64,000 bases of DNA from Pseudoclavibacter endophyticus (GTDB taxonomy: Bacteria > Actinomycetota > Actinomycetes > Actinomycetales > Microbacteriaceae), in the NCBI RefSeq assembly GCF_008831085.1, contig NZ_WBJY01000001.1:496001-560000 (forward strand), given 5' to 3'. The stretch's first letter is position 1, and each line of letters begins with the position of its first letter. Both the position numbers and the translations under genes were made by a program. Below are positions 35,257-45,214 of this stretch, one piece after another. Below the pieces are notes generated by a model. That model saw only the letters and a program-made list of their open reading frames with translations. It ran no database searches and was not told the DNA's origin.

Positions 35257-35928
35257 TCAGTCGGGCCGTTCGGCGGCCTCGTGCTCGTCGCGACCCTGCC
35301 ACGTGCACACGCACGCCACGTTGCCGTCCGAGTCGGCGAGCACGACGAACGCGGGAGCGGCCGAGTCGTCGACCACTCGGCCTCCCGCGTCGAGCGCGGC
35401 CTGGATGCGCGCCTCGGCGCGATCGTGCGGCACCATGACGTCGAGGTGGGTGCGGCCGCGGTCCCGAGACGGCGAATCGGTGACCTGGAACCACACCCGC
35501 ATGGCGCGACCGTGAGGGTTCACGATCTCGTGGTCGTCGGTGACCTTCGCGCCCAGGATCGCGGCCCAGAACGGTGCGATGTTCTCCGGATCGGCGCAGT
35601 CGATGCCGACGTCGACCGCCGTCAGCGAATTCGGCGACATGGAGTGCCCGCGCGCACGCGCCTCGTTGGCGACTGCCGTCGCGAAGCGCAGATCGCGCTC
35701 GGTGAGTCCACCGACGTCGTGGCTCTTCACCGCGAGGAACACGCGGTGATAACGGATGTCGATGTCGGGGTGGTGCTGCTGCGACTCGGCGATGTCGGCG
35801 ACGGCCCGCACGAAATCGATCGCCGAGACGAAATCGCCCGCATTGACCGCGAGGTGCAGTTCCTCTCCGAGGAGTCGCCAGTCGGGTGCGCCCGCGCTCG
35901 CGTCGGCGCGGTTCAAGAGTTCGTTCAT
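35257..35928 (-). CDS. Pterin-4a-carbinolamine dehydratase domain fused to glyoxalase-like domain
   Basis: A 223-aa two-domain protein. Residues 1-100 match pterin-4a-carbinolamine dehydratase: the QQHHPDIDIRYHRVFLAVKSHD block holds the catalytic histidines and is followed by GLTERDLRFA. Residues 110-220 are a VOC/glyoxalase-like domain (VDVGIDCADPENIAPFWAAILG, RTHLDVMV, GNVACVCTW). The dehydratase would recycle 4a-hydroxytetrahydropterin made by pterin-dependent hydroxylases, but free-standing fused forms like this may do something else. The start at 35928 is fixed by TAGCGT exactly 7 nt upstream; an upstream in-frame ATG would pass through this box. Confidence 0.85.
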   Translation of the reverse strand: MNELLNRADASAGAPDWRLLGEELHLAVNAGDFVSAIDFVRAVADIAESQQHHPDIDIRYHRVFLAVKSHDVGGLTERDLRFATAVANEARARGHSMSPNSLTAVDVGIDCADPENIAPFWAAILGAKVTDDHEIVNPHGRAMRVWFQVTDSPSRDRGRTHLDVMVPHDRAEARIQAALDAGGRVVDDSAAPAFVVLADSDGNVACVCTWQGRDEHEAAERPD

Positions 35929-35935
35929 GCGGGCG

Positions 35936-35941
35936 ACGCTA
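35936..35941 (-). promoter_or_regulatory. -10 box of a leaderless promoter for the dehydratase-glyoxalase gene
   Basis: TAGCGT on the minus strand, 7 nt before the ATG at 35928. Confidence 0.55.
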
Positions 35942-36106
35942 CGACCGCAACCGTGACGCCGGGTGAGCGTGGGTCGTGATGCGGCACAACATCCGGATGC
36001 TCCCGCCTGGCCGGCGGTGCCGCTGCGGTTGCTCCCGCGCACGTCGGTGCGGATGCGTGTGGGTCGATTTCGCGCGTGCCTCGGTGGCGCAGGGGCCGTC
36101 GGCTCC

Positions 36107-36112
36107 TAAACT
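36107..36112 (+). promoter_or_regulatory. -10 box of a leaderless DUF3499 promoter
   Basis: TAAACT lies 6 nt before GTG 36119 and 9 nt before ATG 36122. Confidence 0.55.
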
Positions 36113-36118
36113 TGCCGG

Positions 36119-36331
36119 GTGATGTCGAACCGACCGTGTTCTCGCGTGGCCTGCTCGAGGCACGCCCAGTTCACGCTGACCTTCGACTACGGCGATCGGC
36201 TCGCGGCGATCGGTCCGCTCGCGTTCGAGATCGAGCCGCACTCGTACGACCTCTGCGCGCGTCACGCGGAGCGCCTCAATGTGCCCGAGGGCTGGACCGT
36301 GCTGCGCCCGACGCCGCTCGGCTTCGATTAG
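36119..36331 (+). CDS. DUF3499 small cysteine-containing protein
   Basis: A 70-aa protein (69 if it starts at the ATG at 36122) of the actinobacterial family DUF3499, equivalent to Mycobacterium Rv3258c and found in the same place beside manB. Potential metal ligands are C-x4-C near the N terminus (RPCSRVACSRH) and C-x2-H in the middle (YDLCARHAERL), suggesting a small zinc-binding fold. The leaderless promoter supports a start at GTG 36119 or ATG 36122. Function unknown. Confidence 0.85.
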   Translation: MMSNRPCSRVACSRHAQFTLTFDYGDRLAAIGPLAFEIEPHSYDLCARHAERLNVPEGWTVLRPTPLGFD

Positions 36332-36413
36332 CAGGCCTGCCTGCTTGCCACACCCGCCAGGCTGCCAGCCTGCCGGCCTGACCCCGGCGTCGAAGCGCGC
36401 GGCGCCCCTCCGG

Positions 36414-36419
36414 TAGCGT
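36414..36419 (+). promoter_or_regulatory. -10 box of a leaderless manB promoter
   Basis: TAGCGT lies 7 nt before the manB ATG; the same hexamer and spacing serve the dehydratase-glyoxalase gene 500 bp away. Confidence 0.55.
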
Positions 36420-36426
36420 TGAACGC

Positions 36427-37919
36427 ATGAGTTTGGCACCCGCGATCCCTGCAACCGAAACGGGCGAGCGGGGCGACCTCGCGGCAGTCGTCAAGCGCTA
36501 TGACATTCGCGGCCTCGTCGGCCGCCAGCTCACAGAGCCCGTCGTCGCCGCGCTCGGCGCCGCGTTCGTCGACGAGCTCGGCCTCGCGGGGCAGGACGTC
36601 GCGATCGGCCACGACATGCGCGCGTCGTCGCCCGGGTTCGCCCAGGCGTTCGCGCGCGGCGTCGCGCAGCGCGGCGGGCGGCCGGTCACGATCGGCCTGT
36701 GCTCGACCGACGTCACCTACTTCGTCTCGGGCTCGCGCGGCATCGCCGCCGCAATGTTCACCGCGAGCCACAATCCGGCCGCCTACAACGGCATCAAGCT
36801 CTCTCGGCCCGGCGCGCAGGCCCTCAGCCTCGACACGGGCCTTGCCGCGATCCGGGACCGCGCCGAGGCGTTCCTCCGCGACGGCATCCCCGCCGCTCCG
36901 CACGGGGCGGGCGAGCAGACGCGACTCGACGTGCTCGCCGACTACGCCGCCCACCTTCGCCGGCTCGTCGACCTCACCGGCACGCAGGCGGACGCGCCCG
37001 TGGCATCCGCGTCGCCCACACGGCGCCTCAAGATCGTCGTCGACGCCGGGAACGGAATGGCCGGGCTGACCGTGCCCGCCGTGCTGGGCGCGGGAGCGGG
37101 CCTCGAGCCGCTGCCGCTCGAGATCGTGCCGCTCTACTTCGAGCTCGACGGAACGTTCCCGAACCACGAGGCGAACCCCCTCGACCCCGCCAACCTCGTC
37201 GACCTGCAGCGTGCCGTGGTCGAGCACGGCGCCGACCTTGGCCTCGCCTTCGACGGCGATGCCGACCGCTGCTTCGTGGTCGATGAGCTCGGCGAGCCCG
37301 TGTCGCCGAGCGCCGTGACCGCGATCGTCGCCGAGCGCGAGGTCGCCCGCGTTCGCGCTGCCGGTGAAGCGGAGATCACCGTGCTGCACAACCTCATCGT
37401 CTCGCGGCACGTGCCGGAGACGATCGAGCGGGCGGATGCCACTGCCGTGCGAACGCACGTCGGTCACTCGCTCATCAAAGCCGAGATGGCCCGCACCGGC
37501 GCCGTGTTCGGCGGCGAGCATTCGGCGCACTACTACTTCCGCGACTTCTGGGGCGCGGACAACGGCATGCTCGCGTCCATGCACGTGCTCGCCGAGGTGC
37601 TCACGCAGGGCGTGTCGATGTCGCGGCTCAGCCACCGCCACACGCCGTACGCCATTTCGGGGGAGATCAACTCCACCGTCGATGACGTGCCAGCCGCCTA
37701 CGCCCGCCTCATCGACGAGTTCGAGCACATCGCCTCCTACGACGAGTTCGATGGCCTCACGTTCACGGGCTTCACGAGCGGCGACGAGCCGTTCTGGTGG
37801 TTCAACGTACGACCGAGCAACACCGAGCCGCTCCTGCGGCTCAACGCCGAAGCAGCAACGCGCTCGCGCATGGAGACCATTCGCGACGCCGTGCTCGCCG
37901 TGATTCGAGAGGACGCGTG

Positions 37920-37923
<4 letters not shown>
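36427..37923 (+). CDS. manB: Phosphomannomutase/phosphoglucomutase
   Basis: A 498-aa alpha-D-phosphohexomutase that interconverts mannose-6-phosphate and mannose-1-phosphate, the step between ManA and GDP-mannose synthesis. The phosphoserine loop is [11 protein letters not shown] with S114, metal binding is by DGDADRC near residue 277, the sugar-specificity loop is [10 protein letters not shown], and the phosphate-binding RPSNTEP is at the C terminus. The GEHSAHY form is typical of phosphomannomutase/phosphoglucomutase enzymes. The start is the ATG 7 nt after a TAGCGT box. The TGA stop overlaps the GTG start of ahcY, so the two are co-translated. Confidence 0.96.
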
Positions 37924-39416
<1,493 letters not shown>

Positions 39417-39722
39417 GGCCGCGGAGCCGGCACGGGGCCGCGGCCGGGGCGCTCGCCTGAGCCGGGCAGGAGCAGGGGCAGGGGCAGGGTCCGTGTCGGG
39501 CCAGGGCCGGGGTCTGTGCCGAGGTTGGGGCCCGTGCCAAGGCCGGGTCCGGGCCGAGGCGAATGGCGAACAGAGTGCGGCTCGTGACTTGGGGCGGAGT
39601 TTCGCGCGGCGTGTCGCGCGTTTGATGCACTCAGAATGCCAGGGGCGCGGCCCAGGCGGCAGGCCGGCGCGGGCCCAGGCGGGTCCAGACGGGCCCAGGC
39701 GGCCCGGGTGGGCGGTCCCGGC
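39417..39722. repeat. 306-bp G-rich low-complexity intergenic region
   Basis: No gene is supported here. The first part (about 39460-39560) holds close-set G runs on the plus strand, including GGGGCAGGGGCAGGG at 39475-39489. The last part (about 39640-39715) has degenerate, partly overlapping copies of GGGCCCAGGCGG. It separates the convergent ahcY and DUF3237 genes and may help end transcription, but no clean stem-loop was seen. Confidence 0.55.
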
Positions 39723-40196
39723 TCAGTCGACCGCGAAGAACGCCAGCTGCACGGCGTTCGGCAGACGCACGCCGGTACCGATGAATAGCGTCGTGTTCAC
39801 CCACGCGAACGGGCCGTCGACGGCCGACGTGATGCGCGGCGTGAACCGGAAGTAGATGCGAGCCGGATCGACCCGCTCGCCCGACACGAGCTTCGCGAGG
39901 TCCTCCTTGCTGCCCGTGCGCAGCGCCCGGTTGTCGACGAACAGGCGCGTGCCGTCGTCGGCCTCCATGACGTACATCGCCGTCAGGTAAGCGGTCTCGT
40001 CGGTGGGGTACTGCTGGTAGTCGGCGCCCGCGTCGAGAACGCGCCCCGACCATCCGTTCCCCGTCACGACGCCGCCGCGAATCGGGATGACCCTGCGGCG
40101 GCCGTCGATCGTCTCGCCGAGATCGATGGCCTCGCCGACGGCGACCTCGGCCGTCGCGAAGTGGGTGAGCGTCGGTGGGGGCGGCGTCGTCGTCAT
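39723..40196 (-). CDS. DUF3237 family protein
   Basis: A 157-aa cytoplasmic protein matching DUF3237: GRRRVIPIRGGVVTG, GRVLDAGADYQQY, LFVDNRALRTG, FRFTPRI and the closing WVNTTLFIGTGVRLPNAVQLAFFAVD region in order. The family has a lipocalin-like or beta-barrel fold and no settled function. The ATG at 40196 is 6 nt downstream of TAGGTT, so it is probably leaderless and transcribed alone. Nothing in the sequence links it to the neighbouring RDD gene. Confidence 0.85.
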   Translation of the reverse strand: MTTTPPPPTLTHFATAEVAVGEAIDLGETIDGRRRVIPIRGGVVTGNGWSGRVLDAGADYQQYPTDETAYLTAMYVMEADDGTRLFVDNRALRTGSKEDLAKLVSGERVDPARIYFRFTPRITSAVDGPFAWVNTTLFIGTGVRLPNAVQLAFFAVD

Positions 40197-40202
40197 GCCC
40201 CC

Positions 40203-40208
40203 AACCTA
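40203..40208 (-). promoter_or_regulatory. -10 box of a leaderless DUF3237 promoter
   Basis: TAGGTT on the minus strand, 6 nt before the ATG at 40196. Confidence 0.5.
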
Positions 40209-40239
40209 CTCGCCGCCCCGACGCGGCCGACGCTCGGCG

Positions 40240-41181
40240 TTATCCGCGCTGGGGGAAGCCGTGGGGAAGCTGCTCGAGAATCGGCTCGACGCGGGCGAGC
40301 CGCGCCCGGCGCAGCTCGATCGCCGCCCACTCGCGGTCGCGGCGCACGGCGGCGACCGCGCGCAGGAACGTGTCGGCGTCGACATCGGGGATGGGATGCA
40401 CGGAGTCTTTGATCTCGCGGGCGATCGTTCCGGCCGCGTGCAGCCGTGCCCCCGGCTCGAGGCGAGGCGCCTGGATGAGGTAGTCGCGCATTCGCCTCGC
40501 CGAGCGATCCGGCATGCGCGCGACGTCGGCGATCGTCGCCCACCGCTCGAGACCGGGCGGCAGCGGGCCGAGGTTGGGGGACAGGCGCGGCGCGGCCTCG
40601 TTCTGCGCGTAGGTGCCGGCGATGATGTCGCCGAGCCGCTTGGAGCGCGCGTTGACGAGGCCGGTGATCATGGCGATGCCGCCAGAGGTCGACCAGAACT
40701 CGAAGAAACCGACGAGCGCGCGGATGAGGGCGTGTCGGAAGCCGGCCGCCCCGCCGTCGTCGCGCACGATGCGCAGCCGCATGATGTACCGGCCGACCGA
40801 TTTGCCGCGCGTGATCGTCTCGATGAGGCACGGCACGAAGACGAGCACGGCGATTTGCGTGGCGAGGACGATCGCAATGAGGGCCGCGTTCTCGATGCGG
40901 GCGCCGTTGTCGACCGCGTTGGCGATCGCCCACAGCACGACCCAGAGCACGGCGATCGCGATGACGATGGTCACGACAGCGTCGATGAGACTCGAGACCG
41001 CGCGGAGCAGGAATCCAGCGGGGCGGACATCGAGCGCGACGCCCTCGCCGACCACCACCTGCTCGTCGCTCACGTCGAGCGCCGTGCCGGCGACCCCGCC
41101 GGCGCGCGGTGCACCGTTCCGGCCGATGCCGTCTGCCGTCATGCCATCCGATTGGATGACAGACGCCCCCGCCTGAGTCAT
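40240..41181 (-). CDS. RDD family membrane protein
   Basis: A 313-aa protein with three or four helices in an RDD domain (AGFLLRAVSSLIDAVV; YIMRLRIVRDD), followed by a soluble C-terminal third of about 110 residues. The RDD gene beside spoIIM, DUF58 and moxR is a conserved actinobacterial arrangement whose function is not established. I start at ATG 41181; its start and that of the divergent spoIIM-like gene are only 16 bp apart, so the two promoters must overlap each other's coding ends. An upstream frame extension on the minus strand is antisense to spoIIM and is discounted. Confidence 0.88.
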   Translation of the reverse strand: MTQAGASVIQSDGMTADGIGRNGAPRAGGVAGTALDVSDEQVVVGEGVALDVRPAGFLLRAVSSLIDAVVTIVIAIAVLWVVLWAIANAVDNGARIENAALIAIVLATQIAVLVFVPCLIETITRGKSVGRYIMRLRIVRDDGGAAGFRHALIRALVGFFEFWSTSGGIAMITGLVNARSKRLGDIIAGTYAQNEAAPRLSPNLGPLPPGLERWATIADVARMPDRSARRMRDYLIQAPRLEPGARLHAAGTIAREIKDSVHPIPDVDADTFLRAVAAVRRDREWAAIELRRARLARVEPILEQLPHGFPQRG

Positions 41182-41197
41182 GCCACCATTGAAACAG

Positions 41198-42193
41198 ATG
41201 GATCTCGATGCTTTCACGACCGCGAAGCGCGGTGAATGGGACCGCCTGCGCGACCTCGCGCGGCGTGGTGGGCTGTCCGGCGCAGAAGCGGACGAGCTGA
41301 TCGCGCGGTACCAGTCGGGCGCGACCGATCTCAGTGCGCTGCGCACGATGTACGGCGAGACGCCCGAGGCTGACTACCTGTCTGTGGGGCTCAGCCGGGC
41401 ACGGCTGCGGTTCACGGGGGCCGCGGCCAACATCGTCGACGTGCTCGTGCGGTACTTCACGCTGCAACTGCCGGCGGCCCTGTACCGGGTGCGGTGGTGG
41501 ACGCTGGCGGCAGCCGTCTTCACGATCCTGGCGGGGATGCTCACGGCGGTCTGGGTGCTCTCGAACCCGACCGTGCTCGCGTACCTGGGCAGCGAGTCCC
41601 AGCTCGACCAGTACGTGAACGAAGACTTCGTCAACTACTACTCCGAATACTCCGAGACGGCGTTCGCCGCGAGGGTGTTCACCAACAACGCCTGGATCGC
41701 CGCCCAGTGCATCGCGTTCGGCATCACGGGGCTGTGGGTGCCGTACGTCCTGCTGCAGAACGCGATCGGCCTCGGCCAATCGGCGGCGATCTTCACGTCG
41801 TACGACCAGCTCGACGTGTTCTTCCTCTGGATCGCGCCGCACGGCCTGCTCGAGCTCACAATGGTGTTCGTGGCCGCGGGAGCCGGGTTCAAATTGTTCT
41901 GGACCTGGGTCGTTCCGGGTGCACGTACGCGCGGCCGGGCGATCGCGGAGGAGGGTCGTCGCCTCTTCGTCGTGGCGATCGGTACCACGATCTTCCTCTT
42001 CATCTCGGGCGTCATCGAAGGGTTCGTGACGCGCCAGGACTGGCCGTGGGCGATCAAGATCGGCATCGGCGCGCTCGCGCTCGGCCTGTACCTCGTGTAC
42101 GCCCTTTGGCTCGGGGGCCGGGCCGCGAAGGCGGGGGAGACCGGCGACCTCGTGCGATTCGAGGCGGGCGCGACGACGGTCACGGCCGACTGA
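41198..42193 (+). CDS. Stage II sporulation protein M family membrane protein
   Basis: A 331-aa SpoIIM-family protein. The cytoplasmic N terminus (MDLDAFTTAKRGEWDRL, then RYQSGATDLSALR) is characteristic of the non-sporulating actinobacterial form, followed by about six helices and the AARVFTNNAWIAAQCIAFG segment. Its role in non-sporulators is unknown; in Bacillus SpoIIM works in peptidoglycan remodelling at engulfment. I start at ATG 41198, dropping a six-residue extension that overlaps the divergent start. Downstream the conserved order breaks: instead of DUF58 comes the accessory island. Confidence 0.87.
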   Translation: MDLDAFTTAKRGEWDRLRDLARRGGLSGAEADELIARYQSGATDLSALRTMYGETPEADYLSVGLSRARLRFTGAAANIVDVLVRYFTLQLPAALYRVRWWTLAAAVFTILAGMLTAVWVLSNPTVLAYLGSESQLDQYVNEDFVNYYSEYSETAFAARVFTNNAWIAAQCIAFGITGLWVPYVLLQNAIGLGQSAAIFTSYDQLDVFFLWIAPHGLLELTMVFVAAGAGFKLFWTWVVPGARTRGRAIAEEGRRLFVVAIGTTIFLFISGVIEGFVTRQDWPWAIKIGIGALALGLYLVYALWLGGRAAKAGETGDLVRFEAGATTVTAD

Positions 42194-42225
42194 TCGCTGG
42201 CCGGCCCATCGCGGTCGTCAGCCTC

Positions 42226-42465
42226 GACTCGCCGCGGCGCCATCGATCGTGGGAGGCGTGCTGCGAAGATCGCTGGAAGGACGAGGCGCCAGACTCGGCG
42301 CCCACGTTCATACAGGTGCAGGAACTGCTCGACGATTGGATCCCGATGCATTGGATGCATCGCCCTCACGACGGACTGCGGCACTCTCTCAGACCAAGAC
42401 GCAAGCCAGCAAGATTGGTGCGCTCCGGCTGCAGCCCCGGATCGAAAAGGTCGGGTCCAGGCTAG
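42226..42465 (+). pseudogene. Remnant of a Mu-type DDE transposase, C-terminal part
   Basis: The plus-strand frame starting at 42226 reads, around 42304-42400, FIQVQELLDDWIPMHWMHRP then HDGLRHSLRPRRKP. This resembles the end of the integrase-core region of actinobacterial Mu-type transposases (LQDLLDEWI...RPHDGLR.P). No start codon and no DDE triad remain, and the frame stops at 42463-42465. It marks the left edge of the island. Identity is from pattern memory and should be tested by a profile search. Confidence 0.55.
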
Positions 42466-42557
42466 GACGGTCTTTCGTTGGCGAGCGTGAAGCGCACTTC
42501 GGGCTCGTTTCCTTCGCCGAACACGCTTGTGGGGAAGCGGTGACGCGGTGTGCTCAT
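42462..42557 (-). pseudogene. 5' fragment of a DUF202 (YidH-like) gene
   Basis: A 31-codon minus-strand frame with an excellent ribosome binding site (GAGAGGAGG) 8 nt before the ATG at 42557. It reads MSTPRHRFPTSVFG then EPEVRFTLANERPS-stop. DUF202 proteins begin in this way, with RF(S/T)LANERTFLAWIRT as their hallmark, and continue into membrane helices. Here homology stops right after ANER, near 42470, where it meets the transposase remnant. The rest of the gene is not in the window. It is probably a casualty of the insertion or of a later deletion. Confidence 0.65.
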
Positions 42558-42630
42558 CGTGGAACGCCTCCTCTCGTTGGGCACTTCTGGTCGATGAGCG
42601 ATGCTGGGTGTCCCGCCGGGAGTATGTGTT

Positions 42631-45090
42631 TCACAACGTCACCGTGGTCGTGAAGGGGAGGTCGGTGCTCGAGGTTCCGATTCGGAGGGTGTAATCGCCC
42701 GACTCGTAACTCCAGCCGGAATTCCAGTGCGCGACAGCGCGGGCCGGGACTCTCACCTGGGTTGTCCGAGTCTCGCCGGGGTCTGCCCGGAGCGTCGCGA
42801 AGCCTACGAGCCAACGCGCTGGTCGCTCGACGACGGAATCGGGTTTCTCTGCGTAGATTTGGATGACGTTCTTGCCGGCCCTGTGCCCGGCGTTTGTGGT
42901 GGTAACCGTGACTGTCCAGCCGTCCCCGGCGGGATCGGGTTGTACTTGGGGACTCGCGGTCAGCCACTCGGTGTAGCTGAGGCCGTGTCCGAACGGGTAC
43001 GCCGGCACCGCATCCGACTTGAGCCAGGCCCGATAGCCGATGTGGATGTCCTCCTCGTATCGGAGAACGCCATCCTGGGGTTCGACGTTAATGACCGGTA
43101 CATCGGATTGGCGGGCAGGCCATGTGGTCGGAAGTCGTCCGCCGGGTTCCGCTACACCGGCGAGTACGTCTGCGACGGCGTTGCCGTACTCCTGACCCCC
43201 GAAGTATGTCAGGAGCACCGCACCGACGTCCTCGCGCCATGGCATCTCGACAGGCGCGCCGGCGTTCACGATAACGACGGTGTTCGCGTTTGCTCGACGA
43301 ACCGCGTCAACGAGCGCGTCCTGGTTGCCTGGGAGGGCGAGGGATGTGCGGTCGTAGCCTTCGGACTCGACGGCCGCGTTCGTGCCGACCACCACCACTG
43401 CGATATCGGCCTCGGCCGCAGCACGCGCTGCTTCGGCGATGAGTTCCTCCGGATCGGTCTGCACGGGCTGGACGCCGACCGTGATACTCATCGAGCCGCT
43501 GAGCCTGCTGGGTTCGAACTCGACACGAATGCTCACACTCACCCCACCCTGGAGTGCGACCGGCGCGGTCGCGGACGGAGGAGAAAGCAGCGCAGCGCCG
43601 AGGTCATCTCCAATGGGAAGCGAGGTCTCTTCCAAGATCAGAACTTCGTTCACGTATATGCGGCCGCGACCGACGGACGCGAAACCGAGCAGCACAGTGT
43701 CAGTTTCTTCGGGTGTGTACAGCGTGGTGAACTCGAGGCGGGCGGCAGTGCTAAGTGGTGCCGTGTCATCGCCGAAGTAGAACAGGGAGCTGGCTTGACG
43801 GTCTTCGGTGTAGAGCTCGTTGCCCTGCCAGTCCAGGAACCGCACCCGAGCGCCTTCGGCACCGGTGACGGGGTTGCGCATCGACGACAGCCGTAGAGGG
43901 GCGACTCCTTCCTGAACGATCGCACCAAGACTGTAGGTCACGTCGGCATCCGGGAACGCGTCCCGGATCCCCTCCAGTGGCGAGACGACATACTCGGGGA
44001 CGACGGTGGCGCTCCCGCCTCCCTGCGTGCGGGCGTCCTGCGCGTTATGGCCGATGACGGCGATCTTATGCGTCTTGGAAACGTCGATCGGTAGGAGGTC
44101 TGTGTTGCGCAGCAGTACTGACCCTTCTACCGCGGCTTCGCGGGCGAAGGCTTCGGCGGCGCCGGTCGGCGGGGGCGGCGGGGGTACGTGGTCGAAACCG
44201 TCCAGAGCGCCTACGCGCGCCGCGAGGAGAAGTATCCGCAAGACTTTGCGGTCAACGTCCTCCTCGGACACCTCGCCGGCTCGCACAGCATCTATCAGGG
44301 CTTGGCCCCACGGACCACCGGGTCCGGGCATCGTCAAGTCCTGTGCGTACCGTGCGCTGTCCAGCGAGCGAACGGCCCCCCAATCGCTGACAACGACACC
44401 GTCGAACCCCCATTCGGAGTTCAGTGGAGTCTCGAGCAACACGTTCTCGGTTGCGCGAGCACCGTTGACGGAGTTGTACGCACTCATGACCACCCAGGCG
44501 CGCGCCTCGGTGATGCTCTTCTCGAACGCGAGCAGATACAGCTCACGCAAAGTGCGTTCACTCACCACAACGTCAACAGTGAACCGATCGGTCTCGGAAT
44601 CATTCGCGACATAGTGCTTCGGTGTCGCCCCCACACCGTTGCGTTGCACACCCCTGACGAACGCGGCCGCGAGCTCAGACGTGAGCAAAGGGTCCTCGCT
44701 GAATGATTCGAAGTGTCGTCCTCCTAGCGGGGAGCGGTGCAAGTTGATGGTCGGACCGAGCACCACGTCGACGCCCTTGCGCCGGGCCTCCACGGCGCAG
44801 GCCTCTCCGTAGCGCTCCGCCACGGTGAGGTCCCAAGAGGAGGAGAGTGCCGTCGCCGACGGCAGATTGAGTGACGGGGAGCGCTCATCCCATAGCTCGC
44901 CCCGCACTCCACTGGGCCCGTCCGATACGACGATCGCCCGCAAGCCGATCCGCTCGATCGGCCACGTTGTCCAGAAGTTTCGGCCAGTAAGCAGCAGCGC
45001 CTTCTCCTCCAGAGTGAGTTTCCCGAGGAGGTCGCGCAGCCGCCGATCCTCCAGGGCCACGGCGCTCACGCCGCCTTGTTCACTGGTCAC
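42631..45090 (-). CDS. Glycoside hydrolase family 3 beta-glucosidase-like enzyme
   Basis: An 819-aa GH3 enzyme with the usual order: TIM-barrel domain (residues 15-300), alpha/beta sandwich split by a PA14-like insert of about 140 residues (about 390-530), and a C-terminal fibronectin-III-like domain. The nucleophile is D236 in VVVSDWGA. PKHYVANDSE contributes the conserved KH of the substrate pocket, and GPTINLHRSPLGGRHFESFSEDP is a family signature. There is no signal peptide, so it should act inside the cell on an imported glycoside. A GAGGAGG site precedes GTG 45090. It is divergent from the ABC importer operon across a palindromic site. Confidence 0.93.
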   Translation of the reverse strand: MTSEQGGVSAVALEDRRLRDLLGKLTLEEKALLLTGRNFWTTWPIERIGLRAIVVSDGPSGVRGELWDERSPSLNLPSATALSSSWDLTVAERYGEACAVEARRKGVDVVLGPTINLHRSPLGGRHFESFSEDPLLTSELAAAFVRGVQRNGVGATPKHYVANDSETDRFTVDVVVSERTLRELYLLAFEKSITEARAWVVMSAYNSVNGARATENVLLETPLNSEWGFDGVVVSDWGAVRSLDSARYAQDLTMPGPGGPWGQALIDAVRAGEVSEEDVDRKVLRILLLAARVGALDGFDHVPPPPPPTGAAEAFAREAAVEGSVLLRNTDLLPIDVSKTHKIAVIGHNAQDARTQGGGSATVVPEYVVSPLEGIRDAFPDADVTYSLGAIVQEGVAPLRLSSMRNPVTGAEGARVRFLDWQGNELYTEDRQASSLFYFGDDTAPLSTAARLEFTTLYTPEETDTVLLGFASVGRGRIYVNEVLILEETSLPIGDDLGAALLSPPSATAPVALQGGVSVSIRVEFEPSRLSGSMSITVGVQPVQTDPEELIAEAARAAAEADIAVVVVGTNAAVESEGYDRTSLALPGNQDALVDAVRRANANTVVIVNAGAPVEMPWREDVGAVLLTYFGGQEYGNAVADVLAGVAEPGGRLPTTWPARQSDVPVINVEPQDGVLRYEEDIHIGYRAWLKSDAVPAYPFGHGLSYTEWLTASPQVQPDPAGDGWTVTVTTTNAGHRAGKNVIQIYAEKPDSVVERPARWLVGFATLRADPGETRTTQVRVPARAVAHWNSGWSYESGDYTLRIGTSSTDLPFTTTVTL

Positions 45091-45130
45091 GTTGCCTCCT
45101 CATTGATAGCGAACCGACTGCAGTTCACTT

Positions 45131-45154
45131 CTAACCTACCGTGTACTCGGTTAG
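45131..45154. promoter_or_regulatory. Candidate operator between the GH3 gene and the importer operon
   Basis: A 24-bp element with perfect 6-bp outer arms CTAACC and GGTTAG and a central GTGTAC. It lies in the 124-bp divergent gap, just upstream of a TATGGT -10-like box at 45160-45165 for the importer operon. The TetR gene of the same operon encodes the obvious candidate ligand. Confidence 0.5.
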
Positions 45155-45214
45155 TTGGGTATGGTGAGCCGTGGCCAGCTGAGGCCCATCCTTAAGGACG
45201 AGGGAAGCGAAACA

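Noticed and set aside
45155..45214. Earlier start for the solute-binding lipoprotein
   Set aside because: It would put about 20 hydrophilic residues before the lipoprotein signal and overlap the -10-like box; the ATG at 45215 has its own ribosome binding site.
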